Positions 34,365 through 46,091 of a DNA stretch of 64,000 nucleotides are shown here, piece by piece (position 1 is the first letter of the stretch; each line of letters starts with the position of its first letter). The stretch comes from Alopecurus myosuroides. Taxonomy: Eukaryota; Streptophyta; Magnoliopsida; Poales; Poaceae. The notes under the pieces were generated by a model. The model did no database searches, was not told where the DNA came from, and was given only the letters and a program-made list of their open reading frames with translations. A program made the translations under genes and the position numbers. Where the stretch lies: assembly GCA_028641055.1 (NCBI GenBank), contig CM054059.1, positions 107,954,263-108,018,262 of the forward strand. Reading direction: 5' to 3'.

Positions 34365-35605
34365 TGAAAGTAAAGTATGGGCACCTAGAGGGGGGTGAAT
34401 AGGTGCTACGACCAATTTTAATTTTTAAGATGGTTTAGGCTTAACTCAAAGGTAAATTATCTAGAGAGTGCAACTAATGGTGAATTTACCTATATGGCAA
34501 GTCAAGCAATTAATGCAACTAGGAGAACACTTAATACAACAGGTACTACAATAAATGCTACAAGTACGAGTAAGTAGAGAGTGAGGAACAAGGTAACCGA
34601 TGGAAGCACACGGAGACACGATGTATTCCCGAGTTCCTCCTTTTTAGGGGAGTACGTCTCATTGGAGGGGTGTGAGCTCGCCACGAAGGCCTACTCAACG
34701 CCACAAAGGCCTCACCCTATTCTCCAATGAACTTCCGCCACAAAGGCCTAGTTCACCTCTCACTATTGAACCCCTTTGAGGCGGGGATCGAATCCTTTAC
34801 AAACACTTGGGGCACACACCCACAACTTAATTGGGGGCTCCCAACTCTTCTTGAATCACCACTAGTAACAAGAAGCCTAGGTTCTCCACATGAGGAAACC
34901 CTATGCAAAGATCTCTCAAGTGAATGAGAGGGAAATGAAAATCCGGTTGGTGAAGATGTAGATCCAGTGGTCCTCCTTCAATCCTCAAAGAATCAGCAAG
35001 TTTGGGTGGAGGAGGAGGGAGATCTAGCTTGGTGGGTGAGCTCAATCAATGGTGTCTTCAATGCTGGTGGAGCTAACCCTTGGGGAAGAAAGGGAGGCCC
35101 TATTTATAGGCCCCCACAAAACTAGCCGTTTTCTGCCCAATTTGCAACCTGGCCGGATTGGTCCGGAATATTACGGACCCCGGAATAATCCGGAGCATTC
35201 CGGATGGCAACAGAACAATTTCCCCTTATGGCCGGAATGGCCCCGGAATATTCCGGATGCTAACAGAGCAATTTCCCGTTGAGGCCGAAATGGCCCCGGA
35301 ATATTCCGGCTGCCGGAATCATTCGGAATAATCCGGATTGTAACAGAACATTTTCCCATAGTGGCCGGATTATTCCGGACATATTCCGGAGCCCGGATTG
35401 GCCCGGAATATTCCGGGCTTCCCTTTGAAGCTCTGTTTTAGGCCATAAAAATTCTGTTGATCTTCGATTTCTTCACCATTTCTTCGACACCGTATACGTG
35501 CTGATTTAAGACCAAATCCTTTGACAAAGTAGCACATACGGTTAGTAGCTTATTTATGTTGTTAACAAACACACAAAACAGCGAGATATCGAGAATGCAC
35601 TTTCA
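34365..35605 (-). repeat. 3' LTR of SIRE-like element 1
   Basis: On - it runs TGAAAGTGCATTC to TACTTTACTTTCA. TATA box on - (CCTATAAATAGGG) near 35098-35110. A cluster of palindromic CCGG-flanked motifs occupies 35150-35425, immediately upstream of the TATA in the transcribed direction. Confidence 0.92.
35150..35425 (-). promoter_or_regulatory. Palindrome array in LTR U3 (CCGGAATATTCCGG type)
   Basis: About a dozen half or full copies of GGAATATTCCGG-like sequence separated by 10-40 bp, just upstream of the LTR TATA box. Three keep the GAATATTC core. The same array is in the other LTR (45645-45905). Confidence 0.7.
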
Positions 35606-36076
35606 ATCTCCCCCTTTTTGGTGTTTGATGACAACATAAATATTTCACGGGGATAAATCAATATGAACTAAAGAAATGGTGTCCAAAAAATAGACAGAGT
35701 TCTTCCTCGATGTGTGTCGTGAGGCACACACTTCATAGGCTTTGCTCCCCCTATGTTTTAGACACCAAGCCGTCTAAACAAGTTCATAGAACATGCATAG
35801 ATAATGATAGAGATAAAAACATGCATAATAGTAGCACAACCGCGGGTAGGGTGACACAAATACGTCACGAGGTTCCACACAAATAAAACGAAGTTTCAAA
35901 CGAAGCAAACGAACTAAAGATAATGGAGCACAAGCCTATAAGATCGAAATCGAAAGGTAAAAGACTCGTGCTCCCACCCTTGCAAATCCCGTGGAATCCT
36001 AATATGGGGACTCCTTCTCCCCCTTTGGCATCAAGACGCCAAAAAGGGAAAAGGAGTCCACTAACATCCCAAGGTA
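35606..36076 (-). other. Polypurine tract and 3' untranslated region of element 1
   Basis: The tract reads AAAAAGGGGGAGAT on - at 35606-35619, adjoining the LTR. 35620-36076 is non-coding apart from ORF shadows. Confidence 0.7.
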
Positions 36077-38005
36077 TCACTCCATGTCGTCATCTTCTTC
36101 ATGCTGGTCCTCATCATTCTCCTCTTCCTCAGGTTCAGCATCACGACCTCCAAGCCCAGCAGCATCGAAGTAGTCCCCATCATCAGAATACTCCTCATCA
36201 TCAACATCAGCAGGAGGCACACTGAAGTAGAAGTCATCGTCATGGATCTCGGGCATCTCAAAGGGGACAAACTCAGCAGCAGCAAGAGAGGGAGGATCAG
36301 CAGGCACTTGAATCCCAGCAGCCCTGCGGTCGGCGTTCTGAATACGCCTAGTCTCCTTGGCCAACTCCCTAGCCTCATGAGCAATCTCCCTAGTGTCCTT
36401 GCACATTTTGAACATTGCCTTGAAGAACTTAGCAATGCCACCAGAGGGACGCTCAGAAGTACCACTCGTGGAAGCAGAAGGAGTGACCATGGGTGATTTG
36501 GACCTAGACTGAGCATACTCTGGAATCTCCTCACCATTAATCAAGGTAGGAACTAACTTCTTGCCCTTGACCACTGCATATTGGTCCATGATCTCAATCC
36601 CCACTTTGTGATTTATGAAATTCTGAATAAGTGGGCCAAAAGCGGGCTTCCTCTTCTCCATGACCCCGATGCATATCTCACGGTAAATGAAATCCATCAC
36701 ATCAATCTTCCTTTGGTTCCGAGGCCTAGTGAGGAACATGAGGTTCACCATGAAAGCCCGAATAGCAGAGTAATCACCAGCCTTAATCACTATGGTGGCA
36801 CGGAAAATCTTGGACGGCAAGTTGTAGAAGGGGTACATGTTGGAGTTGAAAGGCTTGGTTTTGCCTTTAGCATTGGGAGGATAGCAAAATTCTAGGCTTG
36901 AGATATCATTTTCTGGCCCTTCATGAATCTTGTAGCCATGATCAGCATAGGTGGCAGTCCAAGTGTAGCCAATCGCCTCAGCAAACTCAGTCAAGTTTCT
37001 AGTAATCTTCTGCTCCCCACACATCCATGTCATAGAGCGTCGAGCATCACCCGTGGCGTGAAGGGTGCAGTAGAACTGAGCTACCAACTCAGGGCAATAC
37101 TCACACTCATTATCCAGAAGAGGGATCAATCCAAGCTTCTCCAGGCAAGCATGCACATGGCGGAGATCACCATTCTTGTGCCTATTGTAGAAGTCCAAGT
37201 CAAGCTGAGCCTGCACACAGACTAGGGGCTGCTGGCTAGAATAGAACTCATCCCAACACTTGAGCTGCAGATTAGTCCAGAAGCGAGGATCCTCACAGGT
37301 AGACTCAGCAAAGCGGTACGGGTTCTTCCGCTTGATGTGCTTCCACTTAGGAATAGAGCATTCCTTCAGATCTTCATTGGGTACCCTCTCAACCAGATCA
37401 TCCTCACGAGATCCTGCACGAGAACCAGAAGTGCGACCCCTAGAAGGGCGAGAACCCCTCCCGGTAGTAATCTTCCTTTTCAGACCAGTACGAGCTCCAG
37501 GACCTATGAACAGAGGACATATGAATAGCAAAAGCTAAGTGCATATGCCATACGGGTCAAAGGAACACCAAAAGGTTTGGTTTAGTGCGAAAACTCGAAA
37601 TTCTGGCAACATCCGGAAAATTCCGGTTGAGCCCGGAATATTCCGGCCGGGCCGGAATGGTCCGGAAAATTCCGGCCTCCTCGATTTGAGTCGAGAAAAT
37701 GCCCAAAACTTCGAATTTTTGACTCAAAAACTAAACCAAACATCAAGGGATACCATAGAGATGATCCTAAAGTAGATCTACGTGCTGGAAATCGTGGGAG
37801 TGGCACAAACTAAGATTTAGATCTAAGTCTAGATTGGTGAGTGGTTAGACTAGATCTATGAAACCATGGCATCTAGGATGGATTGGCATGAAGAACACAT
37901 CGATAGAACTTGGAACTAGATCAAACCCTAGGTGAGATTTCATCGAGAACCAAAATCAACCAATCAAAACGAAAAAGATGAGATGCCAAACACAATACCT
38001 TCCAT
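36077..38005 (-). CDS. Third ORF (ORF3) of SIRE-like element 1, two exons, 477 aa
   Basis: The long exon is 37503-36077. A first exon of 7 nt (38005-37999, ATG plus four bases) is inferred from a GT donor at 37998 and a CATAG acceptor at 37504; together they give 478 codons exactly, including the stop. Without splicing the frame could start at 37531. The product begins with a basic Arg/Gly/Ser-rich tail (SRPSRGRTSGSR). The central domain holds YCPELVAQFYCTLHATGD, ITRNLTEFAEAIGYTW, IRAFMVNLMFL and KIDVMDFIYREICIGV, followed by a helical ARELAKETRRIQ. The C terminus is very acidic. It resembles what is annotated in grasses as 'putative plant transposon protein', and the location is that of the env-like ORF of SIRE elements. 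There is no signal peptide or membrane segment, so an envelope role is not supported. It is homologous to the ORF at 49025-50876. The frame is intact although gag-pol is not. Confidence 0.75.
37605..37682 (-). repeat. Palindrome array inside ORF3 intron
   Basis: Four or more CCGGAAAATTCCGG or CCGGAATATTCCGG-type copies within the intron (37504-37998). The homologous intron in element 2 also carries such an array (50575-50680). Confidence 0.6.
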
Positions 38006-38141
38006 GGGGGAGTCCTTGTCCAAAGGAGGGATCAAACAATCCTCCCTAGGGGCAACGGGGACGAAATCGGCGAAATTTGGTGGCTAGGGCACGGGAGGAG
38101 AGAAAGAAGTGGAGGAAAACCGTCCACCCGTGCGTGAGGGG

Positions 38142-38280
38142 GTATTTATAAGGAAAAACTGTCCATCCGGAATAGCCCGGAAATTTCCGGTAGCCAGAAT
38201 ATTCCGGCCCAATCCGGCGTCCGGAATAGTCCGGAAAAATCCGGCTGGCCGGAAAATTCCGGCTGGAGCAACAATCAACT
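38142..38280 (-). promoter_or_regulatory. Candidate internal promoter of ORF3 (palindrome array plus TATA)
   Basis: TATA box on - (TTATAAATACC) at 38142-38152, about 140 nt upstream of the ATG in exon 1. Directly upstream, 38164-38276 holds repeated CCGGAA(A/T)TTCCGG-like palindromes. The layout copies that of the LTR promoter. Confidence 0.6.
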
Positions 38281-38780
38281 CCAAACTTTTCCGGTAAGGA
38301 TAGTTTTGAAAGGCTAGGAGCGGTGTGACTTGTGTGGAGTAAGGAATATGCATAGATGAACATAGGAGGGACAAAATGGAGCAAAACACAAAGGATTAGA
38401 TTTCCTAGTCTTACTTCTCGGGAAAAAGCAAATAAGATCGAAATAGCAACGAGAAGTAGTATTCGGAAGGAAAACACAATAATTCAAAAGATATCCAACT
38501 AAGAATCAACTCTTCAAAAAAGAAGAGGTTGGTGGCCTAATCCACCATGTAAGAGTTCATAGTATGCAACCGCGAAGATATATCTTGGGGGCATTGCCAT
38601 TACTCGTCATTGAAGCTCACAATTCAACATTAGAAATAGAGAGATAATCAATGATTTTTTTTTTGCTTTGGGCATAATGGGGGGAGGGAGAACCCAATGT
38701 GTTAGGATAACACTCCCCCGATGTCCATGCCTACACCTAAGCTCAAACACGTTTCATCTATAGGGGTGTGTGCAAGATCT
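38281..38780 (-). other. Spacer between pol and ORF3 promoter, non-coding
   Basis: 500 bp with no frame of interest. Includes a run of T (38656-38664) and a G-rich stretch. Confidence 0.5.
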
Positions 38781-41700
38781 TCAAGTCAAACTCCTTGAAT
38801 CAATCACATTTAGTTCATTCCTCAAGAACAAGAACCTTGCATCATCAAGTGGCTTCGTGAAAATATCCGCAAGATTGTCCTTGGTGGGCACATAAGATAG
38901 TGCAATATCCCCTCTTGCCACATGGTCTCGGATGAAGTGATGGCGAATCTCAATGTGTTTGGTCCTTGTGTGTTGCACCGGATTGTATGCAATCTTGATG
39001 GCACTTTCATTGTCACACAAAAGAGGCACCTTATCCAAATGAACTCCATATTCCTTGAGAGTTTGCCTCATCCATAACAATTGGGTGCATGCACTTGCGG
39101 CGGCAACATACTCGGCTTCGGCGGTGGAGAGTGATATGCAATTTTGCTTCTTGGAGGACCAACTCACTAGGGACCTACCAAGAAATTGGCAAGCCCCGGA
39201 AGTAGACTTCCTGTCATCTTGATCACCCGCCCAATCGGAATCCGTGTAGCCATTGAGAGAAAATTGTGCCCCCTTTGGGTACCACAAACCAAACCTTAGG
39301 GTATGAACCAAATAACGAAAGATCCTATGGACCTCCATTAAATGGCTATCCTTAGGAGCCGCTTGATACCTTGCACACACACCTACACTCAAAACGATAT
39401 CGGGCCTAGATGCACAAACATAGAGCAAAGAACCAATCATAGAACGATACAACTTTTGATCCACATCCTTACTCCCTTTTGGATTACGAGATAGGTGGCA
39501 CTTGACTTGCATAGGAGATGTCTTGATCTTAGCATCTTGGAAATTAAACCTCTTGATCATATCTTGGGTATACTTGGCTTGAGAAATGAAGGTCCCACGA
39601 GCCAATTGCTTGGTCTCAAAGCCAGGGAAGAATTTAAGCTCTCCCATCATAGACATCTCAAACCTGTCAGTCATAAGCTTAGAGAACTCATTATTGAAAG
39701 CTTGGTTAGTTGAGCCAAAGATGATATCATCCAGATATAGTTGGCATATGAAAAGCTCTCCCTTTACTCTCTTGGTGAAGAGAGTGGGGTCAATCTTCCC
39801 AACTTCGAAACCACGATCATCTAACAACTCCCTAAGGTGCTCATACCAAGCACGAGGTGCTTGTTTGAGACCATAGATATCCTTGTCAAGTTTGTAAACG
39901 TGGTTAGGAAAGTTGAGATTCTCGAACCCCGGAGGTTGCTTAACATATACCTCCTCTTTTAGTGGACCATTTAAGAAAGCACTTTTCACATCCATTTGTT
40001 GCAATTTGAAATTATGAGAGGATGCATAAGCAAGGAGGATACAGATGGACTCAAGGCGAGCCACGTGTGCGTAGGTTTCATCAAAGTCAATGCCTTCAAC
40101 TTGAGTGTAACCTTGAGCAACCAATCTTGCCTTGTTCCTAATGACAATACCATGCTCATCTTTCTTGTTCTTGAAAATCCACTTAGTGCCAATAACATTG
40201 TGGCAATCTTTGGGCTTCTCAACCAATCTCCAAACTTTGTTGCGCTCAAAGTTATTGAGCTCATCATGCATAGCTTCAACCCAATCGGAGTCCTCAGGAG
40301 CTTCATACACTTTCTTAGGCTCCACCATAGAGATATGAGCTTGATGCTCACAAAAATGTGCCAATTTCCTTCTTGTGGATCTTCGAGTTTGAACATCTTC
40401 CAAGACCTTGTTGTCTTGGGCATCAATTTGCTTCAAAGCTCTTCGTATCCTTTTGACACGACGGGCTTCGATCTCCTCATTATTGCGAGGAGGGATCACT
40501 TGATCATCTTGATCATTTGGGTCCCCATCTTGACCAACTTGGCCTTGATCATCACCATCATCATCAACAATATCTTCAACACTTGCTTCAACTTGATGAG
40601 AGGATGAAGAGGATGGTAGATCTTGGCCTTGACCTTGACTCGCATTAGTAGTAGGAGTGGGTACGACTTGCGTAGTTTCTTGGTCAATCAGAGGAGGGTC
40701 TTGAACATGTTCTTGGTTAGGTGTAACATTTGGCTCCTTGGCTTGTTCTTCTATTGTAGAGGAGGGCTCCACTTGAGTGGAGCATAGTCCTTCTCGAGTC
40801 GCCATAAGGTGTCCCTCAATGGGGCGGAAAAATCCCACACCCATCCTTCCTATGGATTCTTGAGGTATTTCAACATCTACATTAGAAACACGAAATTGCA
40901 CCACTTGGGAGCCATCATTTTCCTCGAAAACCACACTACAAGATTCTATGACAATCTGTGAAGCTTTGTCATATACTCTATAAGTGTGGGATTCGGCACC
41001 GTAACCAACAAAGATACCCTCAATAGTTTTGGATTGAAATTTAGACAACCTAACACCCTTGATCAAATAAAAGCACTTACAACCGAATACACGGAAGTAG
41101 GAGACGTTGGGCTTGTTGCCGGTGAGGATCTCATATGGGGTCTTGTCCAAGCCTTTGCGGATGTAGAGGCGGTTGGAGGAGTGGCATGCGATGGATATGG
41201 CCTCGGCCCATAAATATTGGGGAGAAGAGTACTCCGCCAACATGGTCCTTGCCATATCCAAGAGGGTGCGATTCTTCCTTTCGGCAACACCGTTTTGTTG
41301 AGGAGTGTAAGTGGCGGAGTATCGATAACGAATGCCTTCTTCACTAAGAAATTCATTCAATGTATAGTTCTTGAACTCCGAGCCATTATCACTCCTAATA
41401 GTCATGATTTGCACATTGTGTTGACGTTGCACTTCGTTGGAGAAGTCGATGATGGTTTGTTGAGTTTCACTCTTGCACTTGAAGAAATAAACCCAAGTGT
41501 ATCTTGAATAATCATCGACAATCACCAAGCAATACTTCTTGCCACCAAGACTTGCCTCGGGCACGGCACCAAAGAGATCAACATGGAGAAGCTCCAATAT
41601 CCTCTTTGATGAGATAATAGTCTTGGCCTTGTGCACCGTGTCATGCATCTTCCCTTCAACACAGACCTACAAACGCGATCCTTTGAAAAGGAAACATTTT

Positions 41701-42245
41701 CTTTTAGTCCGACAATAAGGCCACCTTTGTGAAGACTTTGCAAAGTTCTCATGTTGACATGGGATAGGCGGCGATGCCACAACCATCCCAAGTCTGCCTT
41801 CCCGAAAAGACACATTGCTTGAGAGTTGGTTGACTTCGAAAAGTCCACCACGAACAACTCATTTTCAACATGTCCCACGTGAGCAACGTCAAGAGTCTTG
41901 CTCCTCAAAAGGACCATAATATCACCATCAAAAAAGACGGAAAAACCCATCTTTCCAAGAGAGCGGACGGAAAGTAAATTGTAACCAAGGGATTCGACAA
42001 GAATGACGTTCTCGATAGTTATATCGGGAGCCACCACAACCTTGCCAAACCCGGATACCTTAGACTTGGACGAGTCTCCATAAGTGACGGTTGCTTGGAT
42101 GTCATTTGGTCGCAACTCCATCACAAGATCTTTGCTTCCGGTCATATGATTAGTGCATCCACTATCGAGAATCCATTTAGTCCCACCGGAAGCATAGCCA
42201 TGCAAGAGATCATTGACTAGAGTTAGGACCCGAGATGGGTCCCTT
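38781..42245 (-). pseudogene. Copia pol (protease, integrase, RT, RNase H) with two frameshifts
   Basis: The N-terminal piece (about 42245-41522) has the protease motif LDSGCTNHMTG and gag-pre-integrase motif LWHRRLSHVNM. Near 41650 the sense shifts into the 955-codon frame 41648-38781. This has the integrase core ([39 protein letters not shown]), RT ([32 protein letters not shown], catalytic YLDDIIFGS) and RNase H ([20 protein letters not shown]). A second frameshift near 42236 separates it from gag. The long acidic linker between integrase and RT is usual for SIRE-type elements. The large RT frame is clean, so the lesions are few, but the element cannot make a normal polyprotein. Confidence 0.88.
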
Positions 42246-44794
42246 CATATTAGCAACAAGGGTCTTTGGAAGCCAAATAGTATAGTCAACGAAACCCTCA
42301 ATAGGACCAACATATTTAGCTTGCACAACACCATAATAAGCAACAGATAAGAAATGGTGTGGATTGTTAGTTCCCGCGGATGTGCTACGAGTAGTGTTGT
42401 CCCTCATGACACTACTACTCAAGGCAATGTTGTTTGCTTGAGCGGGTGTACTAGGAGTAGTGTTGTCCCTAATGACAATACCACTCGAAGCACCATTGTT
42501 GGTCTTCTTCTTGTTCTTCTTATTCTTGTTCTTCTGCTTGGCTACATAGCCTAGACCTTGCTTGCCCACTTGTTGCCTTGGTGCACTCAATTGTGGTCTA
42601 GCAATGACCGCATTAGAGTTAGGGGCAACAACTTGTGGGGAAGGGGTCACAAACTTCACACCTTGAGGGCCTTTACCCTTGAGCCTTGCTCGCTCATCGT
42701 TCAACCTAGCATTTTCCTCAATAATATTTGCATGATCACAAGAAGAAGTAGAGGTGCTAGCATTGTTAGTTTGATTAAGTTGAGTTTGAAGTTTTTCATG
42801 CAACTCTTTGAGGGATGAGTGTTTGCTTTCCAAAGCCTTGGTTAGCTTTTCAAAATCCTCGGTTAGTTTACCATGACCAACCCCAAACTCGACCTTATCC
42901 TTTTTAGCCTTTTTATATTTAGCAATAGCAAGATCACGTTCCTTAGTGATGTTTGAGACAAGTTCATTATGAGTTAATTCAATAGATTCAAGTTCATCCT
43001 CTAGAGAAACTCTACCATCATGCTCTTCCTCAAGAGTCATCGAGAGAGATGCAATTTCATCCGCATCCCTTCTCTCAATCTCACCTTTCTTCTCAAGAGC
43101 ATCTTGGGCCTCTCCCAATTGAGTCATGAGATACTCAACGTACTTCTTGGTATCCCCTTACATGTTAGACATAAAACGGCCCAAGGAGACCATCTCTTCT
43201 TCTTCTCTAAGACTAGCAAGATGTTCAAGTTCACTAGGGGTATTAGAGTTGGGGGAAGGTGATACCTCCGTGGCCTTAGCCATGAAGCACTTGGCATTAC
43301 GTTGAGGAAGATCGTCCTTGGGGGATTCAAAGAGGGATGAAGATGATGGAGTATAAGCAATAGCTAGAGCGGCCACTTCACTTGTGGTTTCTTCTTCTTC
43401 ATCACTCCCGGAATCATACTCCTCTTGAGTCAAGAGCACAAACTTGGTGGGAGACTTCTTGTTGAAAGGCTTCTTCTTGAAGTGAGGTTTCTTGTACTCA
43501 ACCTTGGACTTGTCCTTGCAAATGAGCTTGCCACTATGGAGCTCTCTATTCTGATAAGGGCACTCCGCAATGAAGTGATGCTTATCTTGACAATTGAAGC
43601 AATACCTCACTTTTTGAGCCCCATCATTTCCATAGCGAGACCTTGTCTTCTCCTCAACAAATCTCTTGCCCTTGGGAGGATTGCTCCAAAACTTTTGCAC
43701 GGTGAGAGCAATGATATCCTTTAGAACGGGATCATAGTCTTGTTCCTTCAAAGGAGGCAACGCCTCTTCTCCTTCTTCTTCATTCTCAACCTCTCTTGAC
43801 AAAACCTTGGCCTTCAAAGCAACGGATGCTCCTTGGTGCATTCCAATGGCCCTAGCACGGTTGTCAAGCGCATTCTTGGTTTGCACTTTGTAGGAGCACA
43901 TCTCTTGCATCACTTGAGTTGAGGTCATGGAGGAGAAATCATGTCTCCCTTGAATGCTCTTCATGTCCGCGCCCTCAAATGGCATAATGGAAATCATGTA
44001 CTTCCTCTTGATCCAAGCATCATCAATATACTTGGCACCAACATTTGGGAAGTCGTTGGCAAGAGTCTTGAGTCTCCGGTACATGTCCACATGACCCTCT
44101 CCATCATGCATATAGAACCCTTCGGCCTCATTGGTCAAGGCATCATATATATTCCTTTGCATGCTTTCATTGCCCACAAACATGACGACAAGAGCATCCC
44201 ATGTTTCCTTGGCGGTGGAATATTGTTGAAGATGCGGCATGTAGTTAGGACCCACGACTTGTTGAAGAATGGACAAGGCGGTGTAGTTGAGTTGGCAATC
44301 TACGGATTCTCTTCTTGTGAGATTCTTGGGATCAAATGGCGTGTACCCGTCACGAGTGATCCTCCAAAGATCTATACAAGAAGAGCTCAAGTGAGTCTCC
44401 ATGTAATATTGCCATTCACGGAAAGAAAAAGCATCAATTTTAGGTGGGTCTCCCTAGGGATTATATGAGGATGAGGAACGGGGGGATCGGGAGAATATCG
44501 TCCTTCAACGGCGTTATATCCTTCCTCTCCACCCGTGCCTTTCTTAGTGGATAGTTCGGCGGAAGCATTTTTAAGTGGATCACCATCTACCCCTTTCTTG
44601 GCGCCTTCCGAAGGAATTTCCGGAAGGGAGGATTCGACTACCTCCGGTCCTTTGGCTTTGAGGAGTTGTGCCATTAGTTCACGCAACTCATCAAATTTGG
44701 TGTCTATGGATGAGGTCAATGAGGTTCTCAACGCATTGAGATCATCCATGGTCACCTTGCCAACGGACGGTTCGGTATCCAAATCATCTCCCAT
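42210..44794 (-). pseudogene. SIRE-type gag with one frameshift and one in-frame stop
   Basis: The start ATG at 44794 lies about 37 nt after the PBS. The first frame (44794-44387) covers an N-terminal helical part. Near 44450 one base is gained or lost, and the main gag frame (to 43158) follows: capsid region with NYTALSILQQVVGPNYMPHL and WIKRKYMISIMPFEG, and a CCHC knuckle CFNCQDKHHFIAEC. TAA at 43158-43160 interrupts, and the same frame goes on to 42210 with a long coiled-coil (DELESIELTHNELVSNI, LESKHSSLKELHEKLQTQL) and a lysine/asparagine-rich segment (KQKNKNKKNKKKTNN). The long gag with a C-terminal coiled coil is typical of SIRE-lineage elements. Function would be particle assembly. Confidence 0.85.
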
Positions 44795-44830
44795 ACTAAA
44801 ACTCTTAGGCGGTTAAGCCCGATACAAGAG

Positions 44831-44847
44831 CCGAGCCTCTGATACCA
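44831..44847 (-). other. Primer binding site, initiator tRNA-Met type
   Basis: On - reads TGGTATCAGAGGCTCGG, two bases after the LTR end at 44850. Confidence 0.85.
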
Positions 44848-44849
44848 AT

Positions 44850-46091
44850 TGAAAGTAAAGTATGGGCACCTAGAGGGGGGTGAATAGGTGCTATGACCAA
44901 TTTTAATTTTTAACAAGGTTTAGGATTAACTCAAAAGTAAATTCTCTAGAGAGTGCAACTAATGCTGAATTTACCTATATGGCAAGTCAAGCAATTAATG
45001 CAACTAGGAGAACACTTAATACAACAAGTACTACAATAAATGCTACAAGTACGAGTAAGTAGAGAGTGAGGAACGAGGTAACTGATGGAAGCACACGGAG
45101 AAACGATGTATTCCCTAGTTCCTCCTTTTTAGGGGAGTAAGTCTCGTTGGAGGGGTGTGAGCTCGTCACGAAGGCCTACTCAACGCCACAAAGGCCTCAC
45201 CCTATTCTCCGATGAACTTCCGCCACAAAGGCCTAGTTCACCTCTCACTATTGAACCCCTTTGAGGCGGGGATCGAATCCTTTACAAACACTTGGGGCAC
45301 ACACCCACAACTTAATTGGGGGCTCCCAACTCTTCTTGAATCACCACTAGTAACAAGAAGCCTAGGTTCTCCACATGAGGAAACCCTAGGCAAAGATCTC
45401 TCAAGTGAATGAGAGGGAAATGAAAATCCGGTTGGTGAAGATGTAGATCCGGTGGTCCTCCTTCAATCCTCAAAGAATCAACAGGTTTGGGTGGAGGAGG
45501 AGGGAGATCTAGCTTGGTGGGTGAGCTCAATCAATGGTGTCTTCAATGCTGGTGGAGCTAACCCTTGGGGAAGAAAGGGAGGCCCTATTTATAGGCCCCA
45601 ACAAAACTAGCCGTTTTCTGCCCAATTTGCGACCTGGCCGGATTGGTCCGGAATATTCCGGACCCCGGAATAATCCGGAGCATTCCGTATGGCAACAGAA
45701 CAATTTCCCCTTATGGCCGGAATGGCCCCGGAATATTCCGGATGCTAACAGAGCAATTTCCTGTTGAGCCCGGAATGGCCCCGGAATATTCCGGCTGCCG
45801 GAATCATCCGGAATAATCCGGATTGTAAAAGAACATTTTCCCATAGTGGCCGGATTATTCCGGACATATTCCGGAGCCCGGATTGGCCCGAAATATTCCG
45901 GGCTTCCCTTTGAAGCTCTGTTTTAGGCCATAAAAAATTCCGCTGATCTTCGATTTCTTCACCATTTCTTCGACACCGTATACATGCTGATTTAAGACCA
46001 AATCCTTTGACAAAGTAGCACATACGGTTAGTAGTTTCTTTATGTTGTTAACAAACACACAAAACAGCAAGATATCGAGAATGCACTTTCA
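44850..46091 (-). repeat. 5' LTR of SIRE-like element 1
   Basis: 1242 bp, partner of 34365-35605. TATA on - at about 45584-45596. Palindrome array at 45645-45905. Confidence 0.92.

Larger units (their letters stand above)
34365..46091 (-). mobile_element. SIRE/Maximus-like Copia element 1, full length but mutated
   Basis: LTRs 34365-35605 (1241 bp) and 44850-46091 (1242 bp), target duplication GGTGA at 34360-34364 and 46092-46096, initiator tRNA-Met PBS, gag, pol and a third ORF downstream of pol. I counted about 36 mismatches and one indel between the LTRs (near 3%), about one million years at the usual grass rate. Gag-pol has one stop and three frameshifts. It lies inside the pol of a Gypsy element on the same strand. 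Confidence 0.92.

Noticed and set aside
35049..35359. Small ORFs through the palindrome arrays (similar at 45534-45844, 48087-48437, 51060-51599)
   Set aside because: Low-complexity translations (repeated FRP/IFR/PEYSG) of the CCGGAATATTCCGG repeats.
36077..37531. Labelling ORF3 as an envelope gene
   Set aside because: Position fits the env-like ORF of SIRE elements, but there is no signal peptide, membrane helix or fusion-like segment in either copy.
40000..40700. 203-aa + strand ORF at 39996-40607 and similar antisense frames within pol
   Set aside because: Shadow of the pol frame on the opposite strand; no independent motif or promoter.
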